A DNA stretch of 64,000 nucleotides from ZC4RG19 sp017577565 (GTDB lineage Bacteria; Actinomycetota; Acidimicrobiia; Acidimicrobiales; VFJN01). Both the position numbers and the translations under genes were made by a program. The stretch is from contig VSCH01000008.1 of the NCBI GenBank assembly GCA_047459075.1, forward strand, positions 1-64,000, given 5' to 3'. The stretch's first letter is position 1. The number at the start of each line of letters is the position of its first letter. A model generated the notes under the pieces. That model saw only the letters and a list, made by a program, of their open reading frames with translations. It was not told the origin of the DNA and searched no databases. Of this stretch, positions 25,685 to 33,320 are shown piece after piece.

Positions 25685-28600
25685 TCAGCGGTGCTCGGGC
25701 GGCAGGTGGCCGAACCGGTGCAGCGTCCGCGAGATCGCCTGCTCGCGCAGGAGCCCCAGCAGCTCGCGCCGGCCGGTGGCGAGCACGGGGCCGGCGAGCG
25801 CCGTCACCCCCTCGACCGTGGCCAGGTCGCGGGTCAGCGCCGGCGCCTCGCGGTCCCCGACCAGGCGGACCCGGCCGCCCCGCACGCCGCCGGCGCGGGC
25901 CCGGGCCGCGAACTGCTCGGCCGTCTCCACCGCCTCGACGAGGGCGTCGACCCGCGGGGCCGCCAGGCGCGGGGCCAGCGCCGGGGCGAGGCTGAGCCGC
26001 AGCGGCGTGCCGGTCAGCTCGGCGGCCAGCACGAGCCGCAGCACCTCGACCGGGCGGGCGTCCTCGCCGGCCCGCACGACCAGCCGGGGCACCGGGCGGT
26101 AGCGCAGGACGTTGCGCTCGACCGCCAGGCCGGTGCGGTCGAGCGCCCGGCCCAGCTCGTCGGCCCACGCCGCGGCGTCCGAGCCGGCGGCCGCCTCCAG
26201 CCAGGCCCGCTCGTCGTCGCCGGCGGCGAGCGGCGCCAGCTCGGCCAGCGCCCGGGCCACCCGGGGCGGCGGGGCCTGGCGCCGGGCCGGCAGCCCCGCC
26301 GGCGACCAGGTGCCCAGCTGGGCGACGTAGTTCGGCCCGCCGGCCTTGGCCCCCGGGCCGACCACCGAGTCCTTCCAGCCGCCGAACGGCTGCCGCTGCA
26401 CGATCGCCCCGGTGATGTGGCGGTTGACGTAGGCGTTGCCGACCTCGACCCGCTCGAGCCAGTGCTCGATCTCGTCCTCGTCGAGCGAGTGGAGCCCGCC
26501 GGTCAGCCCGAAGGCGGTGGCGTTCTGCAGCTCGATCGCCTCGTCCAGCGTCGCCGCCCGCATGATCCCGAGGACGGGGCCGAAGCACTCGGTCAGGTGG
26601 AAGAACGAGCCCGGGGCCACGCCCTCCTTCAGCCCGGGTGACCACAGGCGGCCGCTGTCGTCGAGCGGCCGGGGCTCGACGAGCCACGACTCCCCCGGGT
26701 CCAGCCGGGTGAGCGCCCGGGCGAGCTTGCCGGTCGGCGGCTCGATGACCGGACCCATCGTGGCGCCGAGGTCGTCGGGCCAGCCGACCCGCAGCGACCG
26801 CACGGCGTCGACGAGCTGGCGGCGCAGGCGCTCCGAGCGGCCCGCCGAGCCCACCAGGATCAGCAGCGACGCCGCCGAGCACTTCTGGCCCGCGTGGCCG
26901 AAGGCGCTGCGGACGACGTCGGCCACGGCCAGGTCGTAGTCGGCGGCGGGCGTCACGACGACGGCGTTCTTGCCCGACGTCTCGGCGATGACCCGCGGCC
27001 CGCCCGGGCGGTCGGCGCGCCAGCCGCTGAACAGCCGGGCCGTCTCGATCGACCCGGTGAGCAGGACGGTGTCGGCGTCAGGGTGCGACACCAGCGCCCG
27101 GCCGGTCTCGCCCTCGTCGGTGCGGACGACCTGCAGCACCTCCCGGGGCACGCCGGCCTCGGCCAGGGCGGCGTGCACCGCCCCCGCCGCCACCTCGGTG
27201 CAGGCGGGGACGGCCGGGGCCGGCTTGACGACGACCGCCGAGCCGGCGGCCAGCGCGGCGAGCACCGACCCCATGGGGATGGCGACCGGGAAGTTCCACG
27301 GCGGGGTCACGACCGTCACCCGCGACGGCGTGAAGCGGGCGCCGTCGGTGGCCGGGTGGCCGGCGGCCGGGTCGAGCTCGGCGGCCCGGTCGGCGTAGTA
27401 GCGGGCGAAGTCGACCGCCTCGGAGACCTCGGGGTCGGCCTCCCCGATCACCTTGCCGCCCTCGCGGGCCATGACCGTCACCAGCTCGCCCCGCCGGGCC
27501 TCCAGCTCGTCCGCGGCCCGGCGCAGCACCGCGGCGCGATCCGCGGCCGGCAGCGCGGCCCACGCCGCCTGGGCCTCGCCGGCGGCGGCGACGACCTCGT
27601 CGACCTCGGCCGGCGACCCCAGCACCGGCGAGGTCGGCGCCGGGGCGGGGGCCGCCACCCGCTCGGCGGCCCAGGCCCGCACCTCGGGCAGCGCCGGGTC
27701 GGAGTCGGTCGTGTTGGCGAACCGCGGCGGGGCCGGCGGGCGGTCGCTGCGGCGACGGCGGTCGGTCGGGACGGTCGCCATGGCGGCCACCGAGGCCCGG
27801 AAGCGCGCCTCCTGGTCGCCGACGGCGGACGGGCCCTCGGTGAACAGCGCGTGGAGGAAGTTGTGGGGCTGGGCGTTCTCCTCCAGCCGGCGCACGAGGT
27901 AGGAGATGGCGACGTCGAAGTCCTCGGGCGCCACCACCGGCGTGTACAGCAGCACGCCGCCGACGTCCGCGCCGACGGCCCGGGCCTGGGCCGGGGCCAT
28001 GCCCTGGAGCATCTCGACGTCCATCGACGCGGTGACGCCCCGGGCCTGCGCCAGCAGGTGGGCGAGGGCCACGTCGTAGAGGTTGTGGGAGGCGACGCCG
28101 ACCCGGACCCGGCCGGCCAGCTCGGGCCTCAGCGCCCGCTCGACGAGCCGCAGGTAGTTGGCGTCGACCTCCGCCTTGCTGCCGTAGGGGGCCTGCTCCC
28201 AACCCCGCAGCTCGGCCTCGACCCGCTCCATCGACAGGTTGGCGCCCTTGACCAGCCGCACCTTGATGCCGGCGCCACCGCGGGCCACCCGGTCGGTGGC
28301 GAACGCCGCCAGCCGCTCGAAGGCGTCGACCGAGTCGGGCAGGTAGGCCTGCAGCGCGATGCCCGCCTCGAGGTCCCGCAGCTCGGGCTCGTCGAGCAGG
28401 GTCGTGAACACCTCGAGCGTGAGGTGGAGGTCGCGGTACTCCTCCATGTCGAGGTTCACGAACGCCCGGGGCGAGCGCTCGCGGGCCGCCTCGTAGAGCG
28501 GGCGCAGCCGCTCGACGACCCGGGCGACCGTGCCCGGGGTGTCCCACGGCGAGATCTGGGACACGAGCGAGGAGACCTTGATGGAGACGTGGTCGACGTC

Positions 28601-29146
28601 CTCCCGCCGGAGCAGGTCGAGCGTGCGCTCGGCCCGGCGGGCGGCCTCCCGCTCCCCCAGCACGGCCTCGCCCAGCAGGTTGAGGTTGAGGCGGACGCCG
28701 ACGGCGCGGGCCCGGGCCAGGTGGCGGGCGAGGGCGGGGTCGCGGGCGTCGACGACGAGGTGCCCGACGAGCTGGCGCAGGCGCCGGCGGGCCAGCGGCA
28801 CGACGACCCGGGGCGCCAGCGGCGCGAGGCGCGAGCCGGCCCGCAGCAGCAGGCGGTCGCCGAGCCCGAGGAAGCGGGCCGCCCCGGTGGGCAGGCGCGC
28901 CAGCGCGCGGGCGGCCACCTCGGGGTCCTCGGGCCGGGCCACCCGGTCGACGAACCGCACGGCGAGGTCGAGGCCCTCGCGGTCGGCGACGAGGGCGGCG
29001 AGGCGCCGGCTGGCGGCCCGCTCGCGGTCGCTCTCGTCGCGGGCGGTCGGCGCCATCCACCGCTGCGCCAGCTCGACCGCCGGGTCGACGAGCCCGGCCA
29101 CGTCGTCGGGGATGCCCTGGGCTGTCGGGGTGGTCTCGGTCGCCAC
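25685..29146 (-). CDS. putA: Bifunctional proline dehydrogenase / P5C dehydrogenase
   Basis: A 1153-residue enzyme that oxidises proline to glutamate in two steps. Residues about 95-450 are the FAD TIM barrel of proline dehydrogenase (VSIKVSSLVSQISPWD, INLDMEEYRDL-like FVNLDMEEYRDL, KVRLVKGAN, and the tail YLVRRLEENAQPHNFLHALF). Residues about 490-960 are the aldehyde dehydrogenase domain, with TPPWNFPVAIPMG, catalytic Glu in VIAETSGKNAVVV and catalytic Cys in FGHAGQKCSAASLLIL. About 190 further residues follow. It lacks the ribbon-helix-helix DNA-binding domain of trifunctional PutA. GTG 29146 follows GGGAGGACCC. Confidence 0.95.
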   Translation of the reverse strand: MATETTPTAQGIPDDVAGLVDPAVELAQRWMAPTARDESDRERAASRRLAALVADREGLDLAVRFVDRVARPEDPEVAARALARLPTGAARFLGLGDRLLLRAGSRLAPLAPRVVVPLARRRLRQLVGHLVVDARDPALARHLARARAVGVRLNLNLLGEAVLGEREAARRAERTLDLLRREDVDHVSIKVSSLVSQISPWDTPGTVARVVERLRPLYEAARERSPRAFVNLDMEEYRDLHLTLEVFTTLLDEPELRDLEAGIALQAYLPDSVDAFERLAAFATDRVARGGAGIKVRLVKGANLSMERVEAELRGWEQAPYGSKAEVDANYLRLVERALRPELAGRVRVGVASHNLYDVALAHLLAQARGVTASMDVEMLQGMAPAQARAVGADVGGVLLYTPVVAPEDFDVAISYLVRRLEENAQPHNFLHALFTEGPSAVGDQEARFRASVAAMATVPTDRRRRSDRPPAPPRFANTTDSDPALPEVRAWAAERVAAPAPAPTSPVLGSPAEVDEVVAAAGEAQAAWAALPAADRAAVLRRAADELEARRGELVTVMAREGGKVIGEADPEVSEAVDFARYYADRAAELDPAAGHPATDGARFTPSRVTVVTPPWNFPVAIPMGSVLAALAAGSAVVVKPAPAVPACTEVAAGAVHAALAEAGVPREVLQVVRTDEGETGRALVSHPDADTVLLTGSIETARLFSGWRADRPGGPRVIAETSGKNAVVVTPAADYDLAVADVVRSAFGHAGQKCSAASLLILVGSAGRSERLRRQLVDAVRSLRVGWPDDLGATMGPVIEPPTGKLARALTRLDPGESWLVEPRPLDDSGRLWSPGLKEGVAPGSFFHLTECFGPVLGIMRAATLDEAIELQNATAFGLTGGLHSLDEDEIEHWLERVEVGNAYVNRHITGAIVQRQPFGGWKDSVVGPGAKAGGPNYVAQLGTWSPAGLPARRQAPPPRVARALAELAPLAAGDDERAWLEAAAGSDAAAWADELGRALDRTGLAVERNVLRYRPVPRLVVRAGEDARPVEVLRLVLAAELTGTPLRLSLAPALAPRLAAPRVDALVEAVETAEQFAARARAGGVRGGRVRLVGDREAPALTRDLATVEGVTALAGPVLATGRRELLGLLREQAISRTLHRFGHLPPEHR

Positions 29147-29235
29147 GGGTCCTCCCGGTCGGGGACGGGGTGCCTCCCAACCCTACGGGGGCGCCCACCC
29201 CCGGCGCGGGGCGAGCGCGCCGGGCGACCGGGGGA

Positions 29236-30429
29236 TCAGGCCCGGGCGCCGGGGCGCTCGGCGGGGGGCACGAGCACGCAGCGGGTGCCCGAGTAGATCG
29301 TCGGCATGCACTTGTTGCAGTGCACGCACAGCCCGGCGGTCGAGGTGCCGGACCGCATCTTCTCGACCAGGTCGGGCTCCCGGAGCAGCGCCCGGGCCAT
29401 GGCCACCAGCTCGAAGCCCTCGGCCAGCGCCCGCTCGACGGTGTCCAGCCGGTTGATGCCGCCGAGCAGGATGAGCGGCATGTCCAGCTCGGCGCGGAAC
29501 TGGCGGGCGTAGGGCAGGAAGTAGGCCTCCTCGAACGGGTAGCGGGGGAACATCCGCCGCCCGAGGAGGCGCAGGCCCCAGCCGGCGAGCCGGCCCTGGG
29601 AGGCGGCGAGCTCCCGCAGGGGGACCTCGCCCCGGAACAGGTACATGCTGTTGGCGTAGGAGCTGCCGCCGGTGAGCTCGAGAGCGTCGAGGTGCCCGTC
29701 GGCCTCCAGCAGCCGGGCGAGCTCGAGGCTCTCGTCGAGCCACAGCCCGCCGTCGACGCCGTCGGCCATGTTGAACTTCGCCCACACGGCCAGGCGGTCG
29801 CCGACCGCCCGCCGCACCGCCTCGACGACCCGGCGGGGGAAGCGGGCCCGGTTCTCGAGGCTGCCGCCGTACTCGTCGCGCCGGCGGTTGAGGTTCGGGC
29901 TCATGAACGAGCTGAGCAGGTAGCCGTGGCCGAGGTGCAGCTCGATGCCGTCGAAGCCGGCGGCCTCGGCCACCCGGGCGGCCCGGGCGAAGTCCTCGAC
30001 GATCTCGTCGAGCTGGGCCCGGGTGGCGCCCCGCACCCACCCCATGGCCGGCAGGCTGAACCGGGGCGAGGGGGCGACGGTGCGGTGCCGGGAGCGGGCG
30101 CTGCCCACCAGGCCGGCGTGGCCGAGCTGGGCGGCCACCGCCGCGCCCTGGGCGTGGACGGCCTCGGTCAGGCGCCGCAGGTCGGGGACGAGGTCGTTGG
30201 TGAAGACCAGCGTGTGGGGGCTCACCCGCCCGCCCTTGGACACCGCGCAGTAGGCGAGGGTGGTCAGCCCCACCCCGCCCTTGGCCACGGCGACGTGGAA
30301 GTCCACCAGCGCGTCCGTGACCGCGCCCCGGGGCATGACGCCCTCGAAGGTGGCCGCCTTGACGATGCGGTTGCGCAGCGTGACCGGGCCGAGCCGCACC
30401 GGCTCGAACGGTCCCCCTCCCGATGCCAC
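29236..30429 (-). CDS. Old Yellow Enzyme-type NADH:flavin oxidoreductase
   Basis: A 397-residue FMN TIM barrel. It shows LGPVTLRNRIVKAATFEG near the start, QLGHAG (about 117), the catalytic FDGIELHLGHGYLLSSFMSP, a RRDEYGGSLENRARF stretch, and near the C terminus FELVAMARALLREP followed by CVHCNKCMP. The last motif resembles the Fe-S-type Cys cluster of longer dienoyl-CoA reductase relatives, although the protein ends soon after. It reduces activated C=C bonds; the substrate is unknown. GTG 30429 fits a leaderless start: TACCCT (30436-30441, minus strand) is six bases away. A KstR-like box covers the promoter's upstream part. Confidence 0.87.
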   Translation of the reverse strand: MASGGGPFEPVRLGPVTLRNRIVKAATFEGVMPRGAVTDALVDFHVAVAKGGVGLTTLAYCAVSKGGRVSPHTLVFTNDLVPDLRRLTEAVHAQGAAVAAQLGHAGLVGSARSRHRTVAPSPRFSLPAMGWVRGATRAQLDEIVEDFARAARVAEAAGFDGIELHLGHGYLLSSFMSPNLNRRRDEYGGSLENRARFPRRVVEAVRRAVGDRLAVWAKFNMADGVDGGLWLDESLELARLLEADGHLDALELTGGSSYANSMYLFRGEVPLRELAASQGRLAGWGLRLLGRRMFPRYPFEEAYFLPYARQFRAELDMPLILLGGINRLDTVERALAEGFELVAMARALLREPDLVEKMRSGTSTAGLCVHCNKCMPTIYSGTRCVLVPPAERPGARA

Positions 30430-30450
30430 GACCGCAGGGTAGACGGAAAC

Positions 30451-30464
30451 TGGAACACGTTTCA
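30451..30464. promoter_or_regulatory. KstR-like operator
   Basis: TGGAACACGTTTCA fits the palindromic KstR motif TNNAACNNGTTNNA exactly. It lies upstream of the -10 box of the Old Yellow Enzyme gene, over the -35 position. KstR represses sterol/lipid catabolism in mycobacteria; no KstR gene is in this window, so the cognate regulator is unknown. Confidence 0.45.
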
Positions 30465-30503
30465 GCCAGGGCGACGGCGCGAGCTTCCATCGAACGGGCT
30501 TGA

Positions 30504-30525
30504 TACATCGAACCGGTTCGATGTA
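30504..30525. promoter_or_regulatory. Perfect 22-bp palindrome, probable ArsR-type operator
   Basis: TACATCGAACC is followed immediately by its exact reverse complement. A degenerate second copy (ATCGAA...TTGAT, 30489-30504) lies just upstream. The palindrome covers the start codon of the ArsR-arsenate reductase fusion gene, so it is the likely site of autorepression. Confidence 0.7.
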
Positions 30526-31312
30526 CCGTGCGGACATCGACGCACCCGCCCCGCCCCCGCTCGAACCGCTCGCCTTCCTCCAGCTCGCCGGCCACCCCCT
30601 CCGCTGGCGCCTGCTGTGCGAGCTGGGCCGCAGCGACCGGCGGGTCCACGACCTGACCGCGCTGGTGGGCGAGCCGCAGAGCGTCGTCTCGTACCACCTC
30701 GGCCGGCTGCGGTCGGCCGGCCTCGTCTCGGCCCGGCGCAGCTCGGCCGACCGCCGCGACACCTGGTACGCCCTCGACCTCCCGCGGGTCCGCGACCTGC
30801 TGGCCGCCACCGGCACCGCGCTCCACCCGGGGCTGGCGCCGGGCGCCCCGGGCGCCGGGCCGGCCGCCGGGGCCCGCGTCCTGTTCCTCTGCACCGGCAA
30901 CAGCGCCCGCTCCCCCATGGCCGCGGCCCTGACCGTGGCCCGGTCCGGCGGCGCCGTCGCCGCCCGCAGCGCGGGCAGCCACCCCAAGCCGCTCCACCCG
31001 CTCGCCGTGCGGGTGCTGCGCGACGAGCACGGCATCGACATCAGCGGCCACCGGCCCCGCCACCTGCGGGAGGTCGCGGCCGACCGCTACGACCGGGTCG
31101 TCACGCTGTGCGACCGGGTGCGGGAGGTCTGCCCGGAGCTGCCGGGCGACCCCCCGGCCGTCCACTGGAGCATCCCCGACCCCGCGACCGCCGCGGCCGG
31201 CGGCGACGCCTACCCCGCCTTCCGGCGGACCGCCGCCGAGCTGGCCACCCGGGTCGACTTCCTGCTCGCCGACCTGTCCCGACCCTCGGGGACCGAGCCC
31301 GTCCCCGCCTGA
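30521..31312 (+). CDS. ArsR-type regulator fused to thioredoxin-type arsenate reductase/LMW phosphatase
   Basis: A 263-residue fusion. Residues about 15-92 are an ArsR-family winged helix (LAGHPLRWRLLCELG, then EPQSVVSYHLGRLRSAGLVSAR). Residues about 118-260 are a low-molecular-weight phosphatase fold with the P-loop CTGNSARSP (Cys124). Cys197 and Cys204 are seven residues apart, the spacing of Cys82/Cys89 in thioredoxin-coupled ArsC, so arsenate reduction is likely. The N-terminal domain lacks an obvious arsenite-binding cysteine set (one Cys only, in LLCELG). ATG 30521 was chosen; TTG 30500 is an alternative. A VOC gene follows 16 bases downstream. Confidence 0.85.
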   Translation: MYRADIDAPAPPPLEPLAFLQLAGHPLRWRLLCELGRSDRRVHDLTALVGEPQSVVSYHLGRLRSAGLVSARRSSADRRDTWYALDLPRVRDLLAATGTALHPGLAPGAPGAGPAAGARVLFLCTGNSARSPMAAALTVARSGGAVAARSAGSHPKPLHPLAVRVLRDEHGIDISGHRPRHLREVAADRYDRVVTLCDRVREVCPELPGDPPAVHWSIPDPATAAAGGDAYPAFRRTAAELATRVDFLLADLSRPSGTEPVPA

Positions 31313-31328
31313 CCGGAGGAGGAGACCC

Positions 31329-31721
31329 ATGACCGACCCCCGCGAGATGGTGAGCGTCCGCTACCTGGTCGACGACGTGCAGGAGTCGATCGACTTCTAC
31401 ACGACGCACCTCGGCTTCGAGCTCCGCACCGACGCGGCGCCCGCCTTCGCCGAGGTGGTCCGCGGCAACCTGCGCCTGCTGCTCAGCGGCCCCAAGAGCT
31501 CGGCGGGCCGGCCGATGGCCGACGGCGCCGTGCCCGAGCCCGGCGGCTGGAACCGCATCCACTTCGTCGTCGACGACGTCGACGCCGAGATCGAGCGCCT
31601 GCGTGGCGCCGGCCTGCGGTTCCGCAACGACGTCGTGACCGGGCCGGGCGGGTCGCAGGTCCTGCTGCAGGACCCGTCCGGCAACCTGGTCGAGCTGTTC
31701 CAGCCGGCCGGGGCCCGCTGA
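31329..31721 (+). CDS. Glyoxalase/VOC-family protein
   Basis: A 130-residue single VOC domain made of two beta-alpha-beta-beta-beta repeats: VSVRYLVDDVQESIDFYTTH at the start and IHFVVDDVDAEIERLRGAG in the middle, ending VLLQDPSGNLVELFQP with the metal-ligand Glu. VOC proteins include glyoxalase, dioxygenases and resistance proteins. It follows the ArsR-arsenate reductase gene with a GAGGAGGAG ribosome site and is probably co-transcribed. It has no cysteines, which argues against the ArsI C-As lyase, whose active site needs them. Confidence 0.82.
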   Translation: MTDPREMVSVRYLVDDVQESIDFYTTHLGFELRTDAAPAFAEVVRGNLRLLLSGPKSSAGRPMADGAVPEPGGWNRIHFVVDDVDAEIERLRGAGLRFRNDVVTGPGGSQVLLQDPSGNLVELFQPAGAR

Positions 31722-31725
31722 GCCC

Positions 31726-33162
31726 CTAGAGGACGATCTCGGGGTAGAGCGGGAACTTCTCCAGCAGCTCGGCCGCCCGGGCGCGGGTCCGCTCGACCAC
31801 GCCGTCGGCCACCGTGTACTTGGCCTTGGACGGGCCCGAGGGGCCCGACGCCCGGGTGGTCGCCCGCAGCGTCGTGTCGATGAGGTCGGCGACCTCGTCC
31901 ATCTCCGACGGCCCCATGCCGAGGGTGGTGAGCGCCGGCGTCCCGAGGCGCACGCCCGAGGTGTACCAGGCGCCGTTCGGGTCCCGGGGGATGGCGTTGC
32001 GGTTGGTCACCACCCCGGCGTCCAGCAGCGCGGACTCGGCCTGCCGGCCGGTCAGCCCGTAGGAGCTGGCGACGTCCAGCAGCACGAGGTGGTTGTCGGT
32101 GCCGCCGGTGACCAGCGTGGCGCCCCGCCGCAGCAGCCCCTCGGCCAGGGCCCGGGCGTTGTCGACGATGGCGTGGGCGTAGTCCCGGAACTCGGGGCGG
32201 GCGGCCTCGGCCAGCGCCACCGCCTTGGCCGCCATGACGTGGGGCAGTGGTCCGCCCAGCACCATCGGGCAGCCCTTGTCGACGAACTCGGCCAGCTCCG
32301 GCTGGCACAGCACGAGGCCGCCCCGGGGGCCGCGCAGCGACTTGTGGGTCGTCGTGGTCGTGATGTGGGCGAACGGGACCGGGTCCTCGTCGCCGGTCAT
32401 GACCTTTCCGGCCACCAGGCCGGCGAAGTGGGCCATGTCGACCATGAGCGTCGCGCCCACCTCGTCGGCGATCTCCCGCATGGCGGCGAAGTCGATGCGG
32501 CGGGGGTAGGCCGAGTAGCCGGCCACGATGACGAGCGGCCGCACCTCGTGGGCCAGCCGGCGGACCTCGGCGTAGTCGAGCAGGCCGGTCTCGGGGTCGG
32601 TGCCGTAGGACCGCTGGTCGAACAGCTTGCCGGAGATGTTGGGCCGGAAGCCGTGGGTCAGGTGGCCGCCGGCGTCGAGCGACATGCCGAGCATGCGCTG
32701 CTCGCCGAAGGCCCGGCGCAGCTTCGCCCAGGCGGCGTCGTCGAGGTCGTTGACGTGACGGACGCCCGCCTCGTCGAGGGCCGGCTGCTCGACCCGCTGG
32801 GCGAGGATCGCCCAGTAGGCGACGAGGTTGGCGTCGATGCCGGAATGGGGCTGCACGTAGGCGTGCGGGGCGCCGAACACCTGGCGGGCCAGCTCGGCCG
32901 CCCGGGCCTCGACGACGTCGACGTACTCGCAGCCGGCGTAGAAGCGGTGCCCGACCGTGCCCTCGGCGTACTTGTCGGACAGCCACGTCCCCATCGCCAG
33001 CAGGGTCGCCGGCGAGGCGTAGTTCTCGCTGGCGATCAGCTTGAGCTGGTGGCGCTGGTTGTCGAGCTCGCCCCGGATGGCGTCCGCGATCGTCGGCTCG
33101 ACCGCGGCGACGACGTCCAGGAGCGCACGGTAGGCATCGGTGGCACGGGATGTGTCGGACAT
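31726..33162 (-). CDS. glyA: Serine hydroxymethyltransferase (long form)
   Basis: A 478-residue PLP enzyme that interconverts serine and glycine with tetrahydrofolate. Clear signatures: LIASENYASPATLLAMG, NKYAEG-like DKYAEGTVGHRFYAGCEYVD, VQPHSGIDANLVAYWAIL, MVDMAHFAGLVAG, and the PLP lysine in TTTTTHKSLRGPRGG. It is about 55 residues longer than the usual enzyme because of an insert after AYWAIL (about 118-170). It is preceded by a ZTP riboswitch, a known glyA control element sensing the purine intermediate ZTP when folates run low. ATG 33162 follows GGGGGAG. Confidence 0.96.
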   Translation of the reverse strand: MSDTSRATDAYRALLDVVAAVEPTIADAIRGELDNQRHQLKLIASENYASPATLLAMGTWLSDKYAEGTVGHRFYAGCEYVDVVEARAAELARQVFGAPHAYVQPHSGIDANLVAYWAILAQRVEQPALDEAGVRHVNDLDDAAWAKLRRAFGEQRMLGMSLDAGGHLTHGFRPNISGKLFDQRSYGTDPETGLLDYAEVRRLAHEVRPLVIVAGYSAYPRRIDFAAMREIADEVGATLMVDMAHFAGLVAGKVMTGDEDPVPFAHITTTTTHKSLRGPRGGLVLCQPELAEFVDKGCPMVLGGPLPHVMAAKAVALAEAARPEFRDYAHAIVDNARALAEGLLRRGATLVTGGTDNHLVLLDVASSYGLTGRQAESALLDAGVVTNRNAIPRDPNGAWYTSGVRLGTPALTTLGMGPSEMDEVADLIDTTLRATTRASGPSGPSKAKYTVADGVVERTRARAAELLEKFPLYPEIVL

Positions 33163-33189
33163 CGGGTCTCCCCCTGTGGTCGTGGGTGT

Positions 33190-33299
33190 GGGAGCCCAGG
33201 CGCACGGCTGCTCCGCCGGCGGTCGCCGGGCGCCGCCGGGGGCCGCTCCCCGGTGGTTGCCTCCACCTCACGCGCCAGTCACGGCCCGACCGGATCGTA
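33190..33299 (-). promoter_or_regulatory. ZTP (pfl) riboswitch and promoter of glyA
   Basis: On the minus strand the leader reads GGGCCGTGACTGGCG (33274-33288), then a P2 hairpin with GGTGG/CCACC, the conserved CACCGGGGAGCG, a GC-rich variable linker, and GCCGTGCGCCTGGGC (33194-33208). These are the two conserved blocks of the ZTP aptamer. A TACGAT -10 box (33294-33299) places the transcript start at the aptamer edge. The CTCCC right after the aptamer can pair with the GGGAG ribosome site, suggesting translational control. Confidence 0.88.
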
Positions 33300-33320
33300 G
33301 CGGCGGGCCGCGCCCGGGGC

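Noticed and set aside
31329..31721. ArsI C-As lyase for the VOC gene next to the arsenate reductase
   Set aside because: It has no cysteines, which ArsI requires, so only a general VOC call is supported.
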